From NCBI GenBank assembly GCA_030587405.1, contig JAUQZD010000066.1:16273-80272 (forward strand): a DNA stretch of 64,000 nt, in the 5' to 3' direction. The notes below the pieces were generated by a model. That model worked only from the letters and a program-made list of their open reading frames with translations. It did no database searches and was not told where the DNA came from. Each line of letters starts with the position of its first letter. Positions within the stretch are counted from its first letter, which is position 1. Positions 16,882-26,177 of the stretch are shown here, piece after piece. The stretch is from Candidatus Freyrarchaeum guaymasense (lineage in GTDB: Archaea > Asgardarchaeota > Jordarchaeia > Jordarchaeales > Freyrarchaeaceae). A program made the translations under genes and the position numbers.

Positions 16882-17688
16882 ATGAAGGTTTTAGTGTCAG
16901 GTGTCGTTGAGCTTAGCTTGGTAGACTATCCTCGTAACCCTGCATTAGTCATATTCGTTCCAGGGTGCCCTTTCCGTTGCCCTATGTGTCATAACTGGCG
17001 TATGCTCGAGGTTAAACCTGAACATGAAAAGGCCTTTGACGAGCTCCTTTCAAAACTGAAAAGAGCTATTGACGCGGTTGAAGCTGTTAAAGTATCTGGA
17101 GGTGAACCCACCCTTTACCCTGATTTCTTGCGTGGCTTATCCGACTTCTGCAAGGAGAATAGTCTCCTTTTCGGGTTTGACACTAACGGGTACTTTCCGG
17201 AAGTGGTGGGAAACCTGCTGGGGCATGTAGACTTGGTCTCGGTTGACGTTAAGGCAGCGTTTAATGACCCAGACCTGTACAGCAAGGTTATAGGTGTTAA
17301 CGCCGGCGCCGAAGCTATTAAGCGCCTCAAGAAAACTTTAACCCACCTTTTCTCGAGCAGTGTTTACGCTGATCTCAGAACCACCTTTATTCCGACGGTT
17401 AATGATAAACCGGAGCACATGAGGAACATTGGGGAAACACTTCTTAAGCTGGGCTACGGTGAGAAGGCTGAAAGGGGTGAAGCAAGCTACACCCTGCAGG
17501 AGTTCGAGCCAAACCTTGCTTGGAAGGATGAAATGAAACGGTTAAGGAGGCCTACTCTGGAGGAGATGGTTGAGGCAGGCAAAGCTACCGGGATACCGAA
17601 CGTTTACATTAGGAAGCAGGACGTAGGGTTTATGGCTCCCCTCGAATCGCTCTTAGAGCATCGCCCTCAGAAAATAGGTTTAATCTAG
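16882..17688 (+). CDS. Radical SAM activating enzyme, anaerobic RNR-activase type
   Basis: A radical SAM protein of the NrdG/pyruvate-formate-lyase-activase group. Seen: VELSLVDYPRNPALVIFVPG and the cluster motif CPFRCPMC (CX3CX2C), then VKVSGGEPTLYP and FDTNGYFP, the usual SAM-binding patterns. It probably installs a glycyl radical on an anaerobic ribonucleotide reductase or related enzyme, but no such partner is in the window. ATG 16882 preferred over the TTG at 16867, as the family begins close to VLVSGVVELS. Confidence 0.85.
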   Translation: MKVLVSGVVELSLVDYPRNPALVIFVPGCPFRCPMCHNWRMLEVKPEHEKAFDELLSKLKRAIDAVEAVKVSGGEPTLYPDFLRGLSDFCKENSLLFGFDTNGYFPEVVGNLLGHVDLVSVDVKAAFNDPDLYSKVIGVNAGAEAIKRLKKTLTHLFSSSVYADLRTTFIPTVNDKPEHMRNIGETLLKLGYGEKAERGEASYTLQEFEPNLAWKDEMKRLRRPTLEEMVEAGKATGIPNVYIRKQDVGFMAPLESLLEHRPQKIGLI

Positions 17689-17694
17689 AAGTAT

Positions 17695-18564
17695 TTAGTC
17701 GGCTGGCATGCCATGAAGTTTGAACATGAGTTCGAAGGCTATTTTCGCGGCTGTAAACGCTGTTCTTCCTCCTGTGGGTGTAACCTCGACCACGTCGAAG
17801 CCAACTATTCCCTCACAGTTTTCCAGTAGTTTCACGAGTTCCCTCATGGTTAATCCTTCAGGTTCGGGGCTCCCTACCTCAGGAGCAAATGCCGGGTCTA
17901 ACACGTCGACATCCACCGTAACGTAAACTCTCCCTACCTCCTCTTGGAAATCCCTCAGAGTGTTTATCGCATAAATTAAGGAGTCGCGTATGTCATAAGC
18001 AGACACAAACCTCACATTGTTTTCTCTAGCGTACCTGTATTCCTCTCTTGAGCACGCCCTCACGCCAAGCTGAAGTAAGGGAACCCCTCTCTCGTGAAGC
18101 CTTCTAGCAAATGTTGCATGGGAAACCCTCTGTCCAGCGTAATCATCCCTTAGGTCCATGTGCGCGTCGAACTGGATTACTCCAACGCCTTTCAAGCGTT
18201 CGACAATGGCCAATGTGATGGTGTGCTCCCCTCCTAAAACCGCAGGTTTCTTTCCGTCATCAATTAATTCCGTCATTACGTTCCCTAGCCTTCTAAGTGT
18301 TTCGTGGACGTTCCCCGGAACTACGTCCAAGTCTCCCAAGTCGCAGAAGCCTAAATCCTTCACGTCAGCCCTATACTTTAAGCTAAAGCTTTCCATGTTC
18401 CGCGACGCTTCTCTGATTGCTTCAGGTGCAAACCTGGAACCCGGCTTATATGTACTCGTACCATCAAATGGAACACCCAGTAACACGATAATTGCTTCAC
18501 CATACCCCTTTGAACACGACAAGAAGGGTTCTTTAGCCGTTACGTAGAGCTCCTTAAACCCCAT
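17695..18564 (-). CDS. speB: Agmatinase/ureohydrolase family protein
   Basis: A 289-residue arginase-fold enzyme. Seen: the Mn ligands in GGEHT, FDAHMDLRDD and VDVDVLDPAFAPEVGSPEP, plus SHATF. These match agmatinase (agmatine to putrescine plus urea), part of archaeal polyamine synthesis, though arginase-like relatives with other guanidino substrates cannot be excluded. No arginine decarboxylase is nearby. ATG start; the gene 24 bases upstream on the same strand is an unrecognised cysteine-containing protein. Confidence 0.88.
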   Translation of the reverse strand: MGFKELYVTAKEPFLSCSKGYGEAIIVLLGVPFDGTSTYKPGSRFAPEAIREASRNMESFSLKYRADVKDLGFCDLGDLDVVPGNVHETLRRLGNVMTELIDDGKKPAVLGGEHTITLAIVERLKGVGVIQFDAHMDLRDDYAGQRVSHATFARRLHERGVPLLQLGVRACSREEYRYARENNVRFVSAYDIRDSLIYAINTLRDFQEEVGRVYVTVDVDVLDPAFAPEVGSPEPEGLTMRELVKLLENCEGIVGFDVVEVTPTGGRTAFTAAKIAFELMFKLHGMPAD

Positions 18565-18588
18565 TCACCCGTCCCTCCATAATGAACT

Positions 18589-19074
18589 TTACAAATTTCT
18601 CCAACCCATAGGCTTTTTAATCCTCCCTTCGTTCACGGGGCCATTCCACAGCTTGACCACGTCCTCGTATCGCTTCCCTTCCTTTTCAAGCACCTCCACT
18701 TCCTCGGTTAACATGTTAAAATCGCAGCGCCTTCCACCCCCTATACCTTTACAGAAAAAGAGGGCTTCCCTGTTAAGCTTAAACTTTCCACCTTCCCCAT
18801 ACAAATGGAAACACTCTGCACACTCTCGGTCTAACAGGGTAAACCACGCATACCCCTGTTGAAGATACATTTTCCCTCCTCCCTTAACGCCAACACCCTC
18901 TCCACTCCATCCTCCCCCTATAAATCTGGGAATGTCCGAGTATGTGTGTGCCACTCTACCAGCAGGAATCACTCCTGTAGTAAAGCTGCAAGGATCAACC
19001 CCATATTTTTCAGCTATCCTTTTTAACATCTGAATCAGTGACGCATATGGTATAAACGGAGCAGCAAGCACCAC
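18589..19074 (-). CDS. Unrecognised conserved-looking cytosolic protein with cysteines
   Basis: 161 residues, not assigned. Seen: an N-terminal helix (YASLIQMLKRIAEKYGVDPC), a Gly-rich middle (IGGGWSGEGVGVKGGGKMYL), and a cluster of six cysteines including CAECFHLYGEGG and FFCKGIGGGRRCDF that could bind zinc or an iron-sulfur cluster. Coding is supported by codon structure, lack of a competing frame and its tight position upstream of the agmatinase gene. Starts GTG without a strong ribosome site, so the start is uncertain. Confidence 0.55.
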   Translation of the reverse strand: MVLAAPFIPYASLIQMLKRIAEKYGVDPCSFTTGVIPAGRVAHTYSDIPRFIGGGWSGEGVGVKGGGKMYLQQGYAWFTLLDRECAECFHLYGEGGKFKLNREALFFCKGIGGGRRCDFNMLTEEVEVLEKEGKRYEDVVKLWNGPVNEGRIKKPMGWRNL

Positions 19075-19256
19075 ATTTCTGGCATTTGAAACGATTTGGC
19101 TTAATTACTGCCTTTAAAAGGTTTAGAAGTGCTCGTAGAAACAGCTTCACCCCAGCTTTCATTAGCCTTCTCCCTCAATATTTTATCTAGGAAATACCTT
19201 AAAGTTAAAGTGCTTACTTCGTGTATTTTTCTTCTGGGAACATCGGGGTGCCGAGG

Positions 19257-20774
19257 ATGAAAGTCGTAACTAGTGAGGAGATGAAGGCAATAGACTTAAA
19301 TGCTGAATTCCTAGGTGTATCACGCCTTCTTCTAATGGAAAACGCTGGAAGATGCGTTGCGGATGCGGTGGCTAGAAGGTTTGACATTAAAGAAAAGCAA
19401 GTGGTGGTTTTCTGCGGACTGGGAAACAATGGAGGCGATGGTCTCGTAGCGGCTAGGCACTTCGCATCTCTCGGCGCAAAAGTAAAAGTTGTCTTACTTG
19501 GGGAAGAAGAGAAAATTCGAACCACAGAGGCGCGAACCAACTGGAACATCACCAAAAAACTCTTTAAAATAGAAAAAATCATAGTTAGAGATTCTTCGGA
19601 AATTCAAACCCTTAGAAAAACCCTTGCCAAGGTAGACGTTGTTATAGATGCCATCCTTGGAACAGGAGTTAAAGGCGAAGTAAGGGAGCCCGCCGCGTCA
19701 GCAATAGACCTAATTAACACATTAAACTGCTTTAAAGTGTCCGTAGACATTCCCTCAGGTTTAAACCCGGATACAGGGGAAATTGCTGGGAGAGCGGTAA
19801 AAGCAGACTTAACAGTTTCTTTCCATGCCGCTAAACCTGCACTGTTAGGCTCCCAGTTAACAGGAGAATTGGAAGTTCACCGGATAGGCATCCCCCCTGA
19901 AGCCGAGCTGATAGCCGGCCCCGGAGACGTCGAAATCATAAAAGTTCAACGTCTCCCCCAATCACATAAAGGTGATCATGGAAGAGTGCTGATTATTGGC
20001 GGGGGCAAGCAGTATTCCGGCGCTCCAGCCCTAGTTGCTTTAGCTGCTTTAACAATGGGAGTAGATATCGTCGTGGTTGCAGCCCCATCAAGCGTTGCCC
20101 AAGCCATACGCTCATACTCCCCTAACCTGATTGTAGCCTCTCTCCCTGGAGACGTTTACACTAAAGAGTCGCTAGACATCGTGGGGGATCTACTAAACCA
20201 ATCGTCAGCCTTAGCTATAGGACCTGGACTTGGAATTGAAAGGGAAACACAAGAAGCGGTCTTAGAAACCATAATTCTAGCTAAGGAAAAAGACATTCCA
20301 ACTGTAATAGATGCTGATGGGTTAAAAGCGCTTCCGAAAAGGTTAAACGCTGTGGGAAACAAGATGGTGCTGACCCCCCATCAAGGAGAGTTTACCATCC
20401 TAACAGGAGAAAACCTTCTTGGCAAGCCACTAGAAGAAAAAATATTAAAAGTAAAGGAGTGGGCAGGACGCCTTAATGCAACAATACTCTTAAAGGCCCA
20501 CTGGGATGTAATCTCTAACGGAGAGAAAGTGAAATTAAACCTTACTGGAAATCCTGGCATGACCGTTGGAGGGACAGGGGACGTTCTTACAGGATGTTGC
20601 GCCGCCATTCTCTCTTGGAGGAAGGAACCATTTAAGGCCGCTGTAGCTGCCGCGTTCATAAACGGGAAAGCCGGAGACCTCGCCGTGCAACAAAGTGGAT
20701 ACCATATAACAGCCACCGACGTGATACGTTACATACCCTATGCCATGGATAATAAGCCGGTAAATTCCCGTTAA
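19257..20774 (+). CDS. nnr: Bifunctional NAD(P)H-hydrate repair enzyme (epimerase plus ADP-dependent dehydratase)
   Basis: Repairs hydrated NAD(P)H. Residues about 1-210 are the YjeF N-terminal epimerase (GLGNNGGDGLVAARH, VDIPSGLNPDTG); residues about 220-505 are the ribokinase-like dehydratase (GRVLIIGGGKQYSGAP, LTPHQGEF, GMTVGGTGDVLTG). The full fusion length (505) is normal. ATG 19257 is chosen because GGGGTG ends 6 bases upstream and MKVVTSEEMK is the family start; the longer frame from 19221 lacks support. Single gene. Confidence 0.94.
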   Translation: MKVVTSEEMKAIDLNAEFLGVSRLLLMENAGRCVADAVARRFDIKEKQVVVFCGLGNNGGDGLVAARHFASLGAKVKVVLLGEEEKIRTTEARTNWNITKKLFKIEKIIVRDSSEIQTLRKTLAKVDVVIDAILGTGVKGEVREPAASAIDLINTLNCFKVSVDIPSGLNPDTGEIAGRAVKADLTVSFHAAKPALLGSQLTGELEVHRIGIPPEAELIAGPGDVEIIKVQRLPQSHKGDHGRVLIIGGGKQYSGAPALVALAALTMGVDIVVVAAPSSVAQAIRSYSPNLIVASLPGDVYTKESLDIVGDLLNQSSALAIGPGLGIERETQEAVLETIILAKEKDIPTVIDADGLKALPKRLNAVGNKMVLTPHQGEFTILTGENLLGKPLEEKILKVKEWAGRLNATILLKAHWDVISNGEKVKLNLTGNPGMTVGGTGDVLTGCCAAILSWRKEPFKAAVAAAFINGKAGDLAVQQSGYHITATDVIRYIPYAMDNKPVNSR

Positions 20775-20998
20775 TGATCCCCTAAAAACTTCTTCCTCAG
20801 GATACCGCATACCGCATTCAATCCCGAAGCAAGTTTCCTCGGCGACCTCTTACTCTGACTAACTTCCTCTCTTTTAAATGCTACTAGAAGCTATTTCTCC
20901 TTTTCAACATTATTTCCAGAAAACTTTTTATTGCTTCCTTCCAACAGTTGGCTGCTGAAAGTGTTAAATTTAGCCCGATTAAAAAAGGAGGTAAAGGT

Positions 20999-21217
20999 AT
21001 GAGTTCCCAGCAGGATACTGCGACACCAGCTGAGGTAATAGCCATAGTAGATAGAACTGGCGTTTACGGCGAGATAATTCAGTGTCGTGTACGCATTCTT
21101 GATGGTCCAGATAGAGGACGTATTCTAACCCGAAATATTCGTGGACCCGTCAGAGTCGGTGACATAGTTATGTTAAGAGAAACTGAGAGGGAAGCAAGGA
21201 AAATTAAACCTCGATAA
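20999..21217 (+). CDS. rps28e: 30S ribosomal protein S28e
   Basis: A 72-residue small-subunit protein. Seen: [40 protein letters not shown] and [15 protein letters not shown], diagnostic of S28e. The ATG at 20999 follows AAAGGAGGT; the frame is open upstream to 20948 but the added residues do not belong to the family. L24e and NDK, often linked to S28e, are about 5 kb away, so the usual cluster is broken. Confidence 0.96.
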   Translation: MSSQQDTATPAEVIAIVDRTGVYGEIIQCRVRILDGPDRGRILTRNIRGPVRVGDIVMLRETEREARKIKPR

Positions 21218-21266
21218 TCAAGTGTTTTCCAAAACTTTTGGGTTGCAAATTTTAAGTGTCATCTAA

Positions 21267-22547
21267 TTATATCTCATATGTTTCTCCGGCTTTTGGCGTT
21301 ATAGCCTCCTTATCGTATTTTTCCTGTATTTCTTCTGCTAGGGCTCTGCAAGCCTCCTTCTCACCGTGCATTGTAAAGTATATTGGTGAATTATTATGGT
21401 TGAGTGTTTCTATTACTTGACGTATTTGTTTTCCGTCGGCATGAGATGAAAAGTTGAAGAACCTAACTTGAGCGTTTACACGTTCTGGTTTTCCATAGAG
21501 GGGGAAGTACCCTGTATCAAGAAGCAATCTTCCCGGTGTTCCGGGTACTTGGAAGCTAACTAGGAAGACAGCGTTTTCAGGGTCTTTTGCTAACATTCTC
21601 ATGTAGTGAATGGTTGGGCCGCCTTTAAGCATGCCTGCCGTTGAAACGACTACTCCTGGACGGCTTACTGCTTCAACCCTATCATGGAACCTGCGCACCC
21701 ACTTACAATTGCTTAATGCTCTAAGAAGGCTCTCATAGTCTTTAAGATAGTCCGGGTATTGAAGTAATATTCTGCTCGCGTCACGCGCCATCCCATCAAG
21801 AGTTATACTGTAACTGTAGTTTAAGTTGTACCTTTCTAAGACGCAAAGTATCTCCTGCGACCTTGCTACGGCAAATGCTGGGATCAGGACCACTCCTCCG
21901 TTTTCCACGGTCTCCATTATCGCATTTACTAACGCCTTCTCCGTCTCTAACCGTTCCGGGTGCTCTTCTAGTGCGTACGTGCTTTCTATAATTACCACTT
22001 CAGGCTTTATCCCGTTGAAGTCTGCGTTTTGCACAAGGCGAGTTGCCCTAGTGTTAAAGTCTGACGTATAAAATATTCGTTTTCCATCAGCCTCTATTAG
22101 GGCAGAATACGCTCCCGGTATGTGCCCCGAATTTATTATCTTTACTTTTATGCTTCCAACTTTGACAAAATCCCCATAATTTACTAGCCTCGCCCTACCT
22201 AGCATCCTTCTTTCTTCCCTCTTGCCAAAAGGAAACTTCTTGATCTTCAGCATATCGTCTATTAGCAATGGCAGCAGTCCCTGTGTAGGCGGCGTTACAT
22301 ATACTGGTGGGCTGGTTTCATGGTTCTCATCATAAAGGATAGGTGTCGCCCCTACGTGATCTAAATGCGCATGGGTGAGGAAGACCGCATCCACCTTGTC
22401 TGGGGGTAGATTCGGCATTGGCTTTTCCTTCCGCCCCATGTAAACTCCATAATCTATTAAAACGTTAGTTTTCCCATCAGATATGAAAACACCAGATCCA
22501 CCTACAGTCTGACAGCCACCTAGAAACGTAATTTCCAAAAAAGACAT
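21267..22547 (-). CDS. Beta-CASP metallo-beta-lactamase ribonuclease (CPSF/RNase J-like)
   Basis: A 426-residue RNA-processing nuclease. Seen: motif HAHLDH, the HIPGAYSALIE strand, YTSDFN, the beta-CASP motifs ESTYALEEHPE, LIPAFAVARSQE, VVVSTAGMLKGGP and the last FNFSSHADG plus HGEKEA. There are no N-terminal KH domains, so it is of the short aCPSF2-like type. A second such enzyme is at 34623. ATG start. Function in RNA 5' or 3' trimming is inferred from the family. Confidence 0.92.
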   Translation of the reverse strand: MSFLEITFLGGCQTVGGSGVFISDGKTNVLIDYGVYMGRKEKPMPNLPPDKVDAVFLTHAHLDHVGATPILYDENHETSPPVYVTPPTQGLLPLLIDDMLKIKKFPFGKREERRMLGRARLVNYGDFVKVGSIKVKIINSGHIPGAYSALIEADGKRIFYTSDFNTRATRLVQNADFNGIKPEVVIIESTYALEEHPERLETEKALVNAIMETVENGGVVLIPAFAVARSQEILCVLERYNLNYSYSITLDGMARDASRILLQYPDYLKDYESLLRALSNCKWVRRFHDRVEAVSRPGVVVSTAGMLKGGPTIHYMRMLAKDPENAVFLVSFQVPGTPGRLLLDTGYFPLYGKPERVNAQVRFFNFSSHADGKQIRQVIETLNHNNSPIYFTMHGEKEACRALAEEIQEKYDKEAITPKAGETYEI

Positions 22548-22925
22548 CCTCCAAGTGTTAAAACTTAATTTCTCATATCCGCGTTATCTCTCCTTTGCCT
22601 CCTTCCACTCTTCGTCTAAATTGTTTCATTATTGTTAAGAAGAAGATTCAGACGGAATATAAAGGTTATCTTGCTCTTCTAACTAATTAATTCTGCAGGC
22701 CTCCTTGCTTATTTTAAATATTCTCTTCCAAGATGGAAGAATTATTTAAAGCATTTCCCGCTCATCTAACGTATAAGCTGCTCATTTTCCTCTAATCAAA
22801 TTATCATACCAACCCTTAATGGAGGCCTCGTTTATGAAGAAGGCAGTATATTCCCGTTTTTGCATTCTTGCTTAAAGAATCTCTTACCTCTCGGGCGCTC
22901 AATCTGATTTCCAGTTCTTTCTATG
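22548..22925. other. Intergenic region
   Basis: 378 bases between the beta-CASP gene and nadC, both on the minus strand; nadC ends at its left-most base. A/T rich. I see no tRNA, box C/D pattern or credible open frame; a 13-codon ATG frame behind GGAGG near 22834 is too short to call. Confidence 0.4.
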
Positions 22926-23783
22926 TCATGTTTTTAGAATTTTCGTTACATACAGGCTTAAGTCCAAGGCTTTCGATGAGTGTGTTACGTAGCCTAAGGA
23001 GAGCACGTCCACGTCCAGCTCAGCATATTCTTCAACGTTTTCGAGACTTATCCCTCCTGATACCTCAATTATAACGTCCTTTCTAACCCCCTTCTGCTCT
23101 AGAAGCATTAACGTTTCTCTTACTTTCTCTTTACTCATGTTGTCGAGCATTATTACATCTGCCCCAGATAATGCTGCTTCTAACGCATCCCTAGGCTCAC
23201 TTACCTCCACCTCTATTTTCTTGGAGAAACTTGCTCTCTCTCTCGCCCTTCTGATGGCCTCTGAGACGCTTCCAACTATTTTGACATGGTTATTTTTTAT
23301 TAATATCATGTCGTCTAGTCGGAACCTATGCGGGTCGCCTCCTCCAGCCTCAACAGCCTTCTTCTCAAAGTACCTGAATCCAGGAGTAGTTTTTCTGGTA
23401 CATGCTACCCTAACCTTGCTGTTCAGCCTTCGAGCCGTCTCAACGATCTTCGCTGTCTCGGTGGCTATCCCACTCATAATCATCAGAATGTTAAGCGCCG
23501 TCCTCTCAGCCCCTAGAATTGTCCTTGCCCGTCCCTTAACTTTCATGATAACCTGTCCTTTCTCGACGGCATCTCCATCCTTAACCTTCACGTCCACCTT
23601 AACTCCAACCATCTCGAAAACCATTTTTGCCTCATTCACTCCTGCAATTATGCCTCTTTCCTTACTAATTATTTCTCCTTCTATTTCAACCTCCTCCGGT
23701 ATAACGGCTTCACTCGTTACGTCCCCGAAACCTAAGTCCTCCAAGAGAAACCTTTCTAGATCGCTCTTAACACCCTCTAACAA
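22926..23783 (-). CDS. nadC: Nicotinate-nucleotide pyrophosphorylase (quinolinate phosphoribosyltransferase)
   Basis: Makes nicotinate mononucleotide from quinolinate and PRPP in NAD synthesis. Seen: LEDLGFGDVTSEAVIP, LNILMIMSGIAT, the phosphate-binding CTRKTTPGFRYFEKKAV, GGGDPHRFRLDDMILIKNNH, and EVSGGISLENVEEYAE. Length 285 is normal. TTG start with GGCGGTG upstream. It lies 6 bases after the glycosyltransferase stop and is the last gene of a minus-strand run that may begin at S6e. nadA and nadB are not in the window. Confidence 0.95.
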   Translation of the reverse strand: MLEGVKSDLERFLLEDLGFGDVTSEAVIPEEVEIEGEIISKERGIIAGVNEAKMVFEMVGVKVDVKVKDGDAVEKGQVIMKVKGRARTILGAERTALNILMIMSGIATETAKIVETARRLNSKVRVACTRKTTPGFRYFEKKAVEAGGGDPHRFRLDDMILIKNNHVKIVGSVSEAIRRARERASFSKKIEVEVSEPRDALEAALSGADVIMLDNMSKEKVRETLMLLEQKGVRKDVIIEVSGGISLENVEEYAELDVDVLSLGYVTHSSKALDLSLYVTKILKT

Positions 23784-23789
23784 CTGTTT

Positions 23790-24974
23790 TCACCGCCTTC
23801 CCGCAAGTAAAATTATCTCGTTAATAACCTCTTGGATCGAATTGTTCTTCAGCAATTTTTCCTGGATCTTAATCACTCTTTTCCTGATGAGATTTGACTC
23901 CAGAACTTCCCTAACCGCTTTAAGAAGCGTCTCTCTGTTTAGTTCATCTTGCTGAATAACCTTCGCCACGCCCATCTCTTCAGCCGACTTGGCGTTCATC
24001 TGATGCTCCGTATGGGCGGGAGTAGGTATCAAAATCAATGGGACGCCATAATACATTGACTCAGCTATCGTGTTGTGGCCTGAACGCGAAATAACAAGGT
24101 CACATGATTTAAGAACGGCATATCTGTCAGGGAGCCAATTAAAAATTCTCACTCCATTCCCCCTGTAAACTTCTCTCACTCCCCCCGGATCCCCTGTACT
24201 CATTATGATTTGGTAGTCCTTAGGGAAATCATGGATTATCCTTCTAAGAATTTTATTTATGGCCTTCCTTTCTTTTTTCGTGCCAGATATGCCTATGTAA
24301 ATTAAGGGGCGTCCATCAAATCCCAGCTTCCGCTTAACTTCCTCCTTATCTGGTAGCTCGTAAGCCATCTTATCTATTATTTGGCCGATAAACCTGACTT
24401 TTTTCAGGAACTTCACAGGAACGTTTACATGCTCCTTAGCTATAGTGTATGGCGGAGGGAAGTCTGGAACTAGAATTCTCGTGCTCCGACTCCACATCAG
24501 CCAGAGCACGTTGAGGATTATCCATTCACCGAAAGCCTTAAGCTTTCTCTTAATCTTACTTAAAGGCTTCTTATGCGGTATTATTAGCTTGATTTGATGA
24601 AGTAAGAGTATGCATGGGATTCTTAGCAAAGCAGAAGCGAGCACTGGCGAAAGCCTAGAGTCGGATACGACAACGTCTGGCCTAAAGCTCCTGAGTAGCT
24701 CGATCTCCCTGATAAGCTGCCTAATGAACACCGCAACGTATTTCGGCCACCTTATGCTCGTTTGTAGCATTTCAACGGTTCCATCTTCTCCCTCAATCAA
24801 CTTGATCTCTGGAACCGTGATGACGGGAAGCCCGGACGCCTTAATGAACTCGACGGCGTCGCCATACGTTGAGAAAAGAACTTGAATACCTTTGCTTGCC
24901 AGCTTCTTTGCTATGGGAACGCATCTACCAGCATGTCCTAAAGCCATACCGTTAGGGGCAAAGTACACTTTCAT
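23790..24974 (-). CDS. Glycosyltransferase family 28 (MurG-like)
   Basis: A 394-residue GT-B protein. Seen: N-terminal MKVYFAPNGMALGHAGRCVP acceptor-side loop, PDVVVSDSRLSPVLASALL, a hydrophobic stretch about 150-162 (WIILNVLWLMW) that may touch the membrane, and the C-terminal donor site SRSGHNTIAESMYYGVP with PTPAHTEHQMNAK. Related enzymes add sugars to lipids or glycans. The ATG directly follows the stop of the AMMECR1 gene with no gap, so translation is coupled. Substrate unknown. Confidence 0.85.
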   Translation of the reverse strand: MKVYFAPNGMALGHAGRCVPIAKKLASKGIQVLFSTYGDAVEFIKASGLPVITVPEIKLIEGEDGTVEMLQTSIRWPKYVAVFIRQLIREIELLRSFRPDVVVSDSRLSPVLASALLRIPCILLLHQIKLIIPHKKPLSKIKRKLKAFGEWIILNVLWLMWSRSTRILVPDFPPPYTIAKEHVNVPVKFLKKVRFIGQIIDKMAYELPDKEEVKRKLGFDGRPLIYIGISGTKKERKAINKILRRIIHDFPKDYQIIMSTGDPGGVREVYRGNGVRIFNWLPDRYAVLKSCDLVISRSGHNTIAESMYYGVPLILIPTPAHTEHQMNAKSAEEMGVAKVIQQDELNRETLLKAVREVLESNLIRKRVIKIQEKLLKNNSIQEVINEIILLAGRR

Positions 24975-25637
24975 CTAATGTCCCTCAGAAAGTATTTTCC
25001 TAATAATTTCCCCCCGCGGCTTCTCCTCCTCAAAAATAACGCCTTGGAAAACGTAGACTTCAGTTTCATCATCAAACCATGCGTCAGGAGGCAAACCTGC
25101 CTTCATGCAGCACTCACACAAAAACTCTTCAGCATCCCAGTTCCACTCAACAGGCACCTGCGGTAGAAGTAAGCCTCTAAAGGGGCCGCGTGCAATCATG
25201 AGCCCATCCCGTCCAACCTTGATCTTGTCAAGGTACTCCCTAGGATCTTGAACCTTAAGCCGCTCTGGAACAGTTAGAACAGTCACTTCAACAACAACAT
25301 CGCTAAGCTCATCCGGCTTAAGAGGTGGAAACCTAGGGTCTCTTGTTGCCTCGGCAGCTGACCTTATGGTTGCCTCCACCAATGGAAAGTGAGGGAGTGG
25401 ATAGCCTATGCATCCTCTCAAGTGCTTTCCTCCCTCCACTAACTTGTTAATAGTGACAAATACGCCTCCCTTCTCCATCAGCCTTGGTGGAGCATCACTA
25501 GGCGTTTCCATCACTTTTCCAGACCTGACGTACTCCTCTATTGTCCGCCTTGCGAGTCTAACCAAGTACCTTCCTTCCTCATCACTTAGTTTAACTTCAT
25601 GGTAGCCGGCCACTTCATCATCCTCTCCAAGCCACAT
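24975..25637 (-). CDS. AMMECR1 domain protein
   Basis: 220 residues. Seen: the AMMECR1 signature LRGCIGYPLPHFPLVEA, RDPRFPPLKPDEL, VEVTVLTVPERL, a GLLLPQVPVEWNWDAEEFL stretch and CECCMKAGLPPDAW. AMMECR1 proteins commonly occur with a Memo-like protein and a radical SAM enzyme; a matching radical SAM gene is at 28660, but no Memo gene is in the window. The biochemical role is unsettled. It precedes the glycosyltransferase directly and follows a Mut7-C gene by 39 bases. Confidence 0.93.
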   Translation of the reverse strand: MWLGEDDEVAGYHEVKLSDEEGRYLVRLARRTIEEYVRSGKVMETPSDAPPRLMEKGGVFVTINKLVEGGKHLRGCIGYPLPHFPLVEATIRSAAEATRDPRFPPLKPDELSDVVVEVTVLTVPERLKVQDPREYLDKIKVGRDGLMIARGPFRGLLLPQVPVEWNWDAEEFLCECCMKAGLPPDAWFDDETEVYVFQGVIFEEEKPRGEIIRKILSEGH

Positions 25638-25676
25638 TTTTGAAAAGATCTCTGATAACTTAACTTTAAATGTTTC

Positions 25677-26168
25677 CTAGTATCCTCCGCCACTCCTCTC
25701 TTTAATTTTCTCAACGACTCTAAGCATCGACTTCCACATCCCTCCTTTCCAGTAAACTTTACCACACTTTTCACAGACCCAAAACTCGTTATGCCTCTTT
25801 AAAGTTGTTCGAGGTACGACCCCCGCCACGCTTTCCTTTGCCACGCTTACTATCTTCCCGCCACATTTAGGGCAGTGTGAGATTGAGGGGTCCACCTGTA
25901 GCCTCAACTTAAACTTTAAAACGATGCTTGAAAGCTGACTATAAAAGTCGTCTCCCTCCACATAAAACGCTTCAACGCCCTCCCTTTTAGCTCTCATGTA
26001 AAGCTGCTGGTCTCTCGTCAGAAGTATGCCCTTAAGCTTTTCCGCCTTCATAAGTAAGGTGTCATCGCTTTCGTCTGGCTCATAGTCCGCTTCGTATCCG
26101 AGCAACCTTAACCATCGGCAAACCCTACCAAGCATAGCATCACAAATGAAAAGAAGCATTACGCTCAA
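25677..26168 (-). CDS. Mut7-C RNase domain protein with Zn ribbon
   Basis: 163 residues of the Mut7-C family (PIN-like fold). Seen: FICDAMLGRVCRWLRLLGYE with the first acidic residue, LLTRDQQLYMRAKREG, then a C-terminal zinc ribbon with CPKCGGKI and CEKCGKVYW. Probably an RNase. The start is TTG 26168 or ATG 26159. It begins 10 bases after the S6e stop and is likely co-transcribed with it. Confidence 0.88.
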   Translation of the reverse strand: MSVMLLFICDAMLGRVCRWLRLLGYEADYEPDESDDTLLMKAEKLKGILLTRDQQLYMRAKREGVEAFYVEGDDFYSQLSSIVLKFKLRLQVDPSISHCPKCGGKIVSVAKESVAGVVPRTTLKRHNEFWVCEKCGKVYWKGGMWKSMLRVVEKIKERSGGGY

Positions 26169-26177
26169 AAACCCCTT

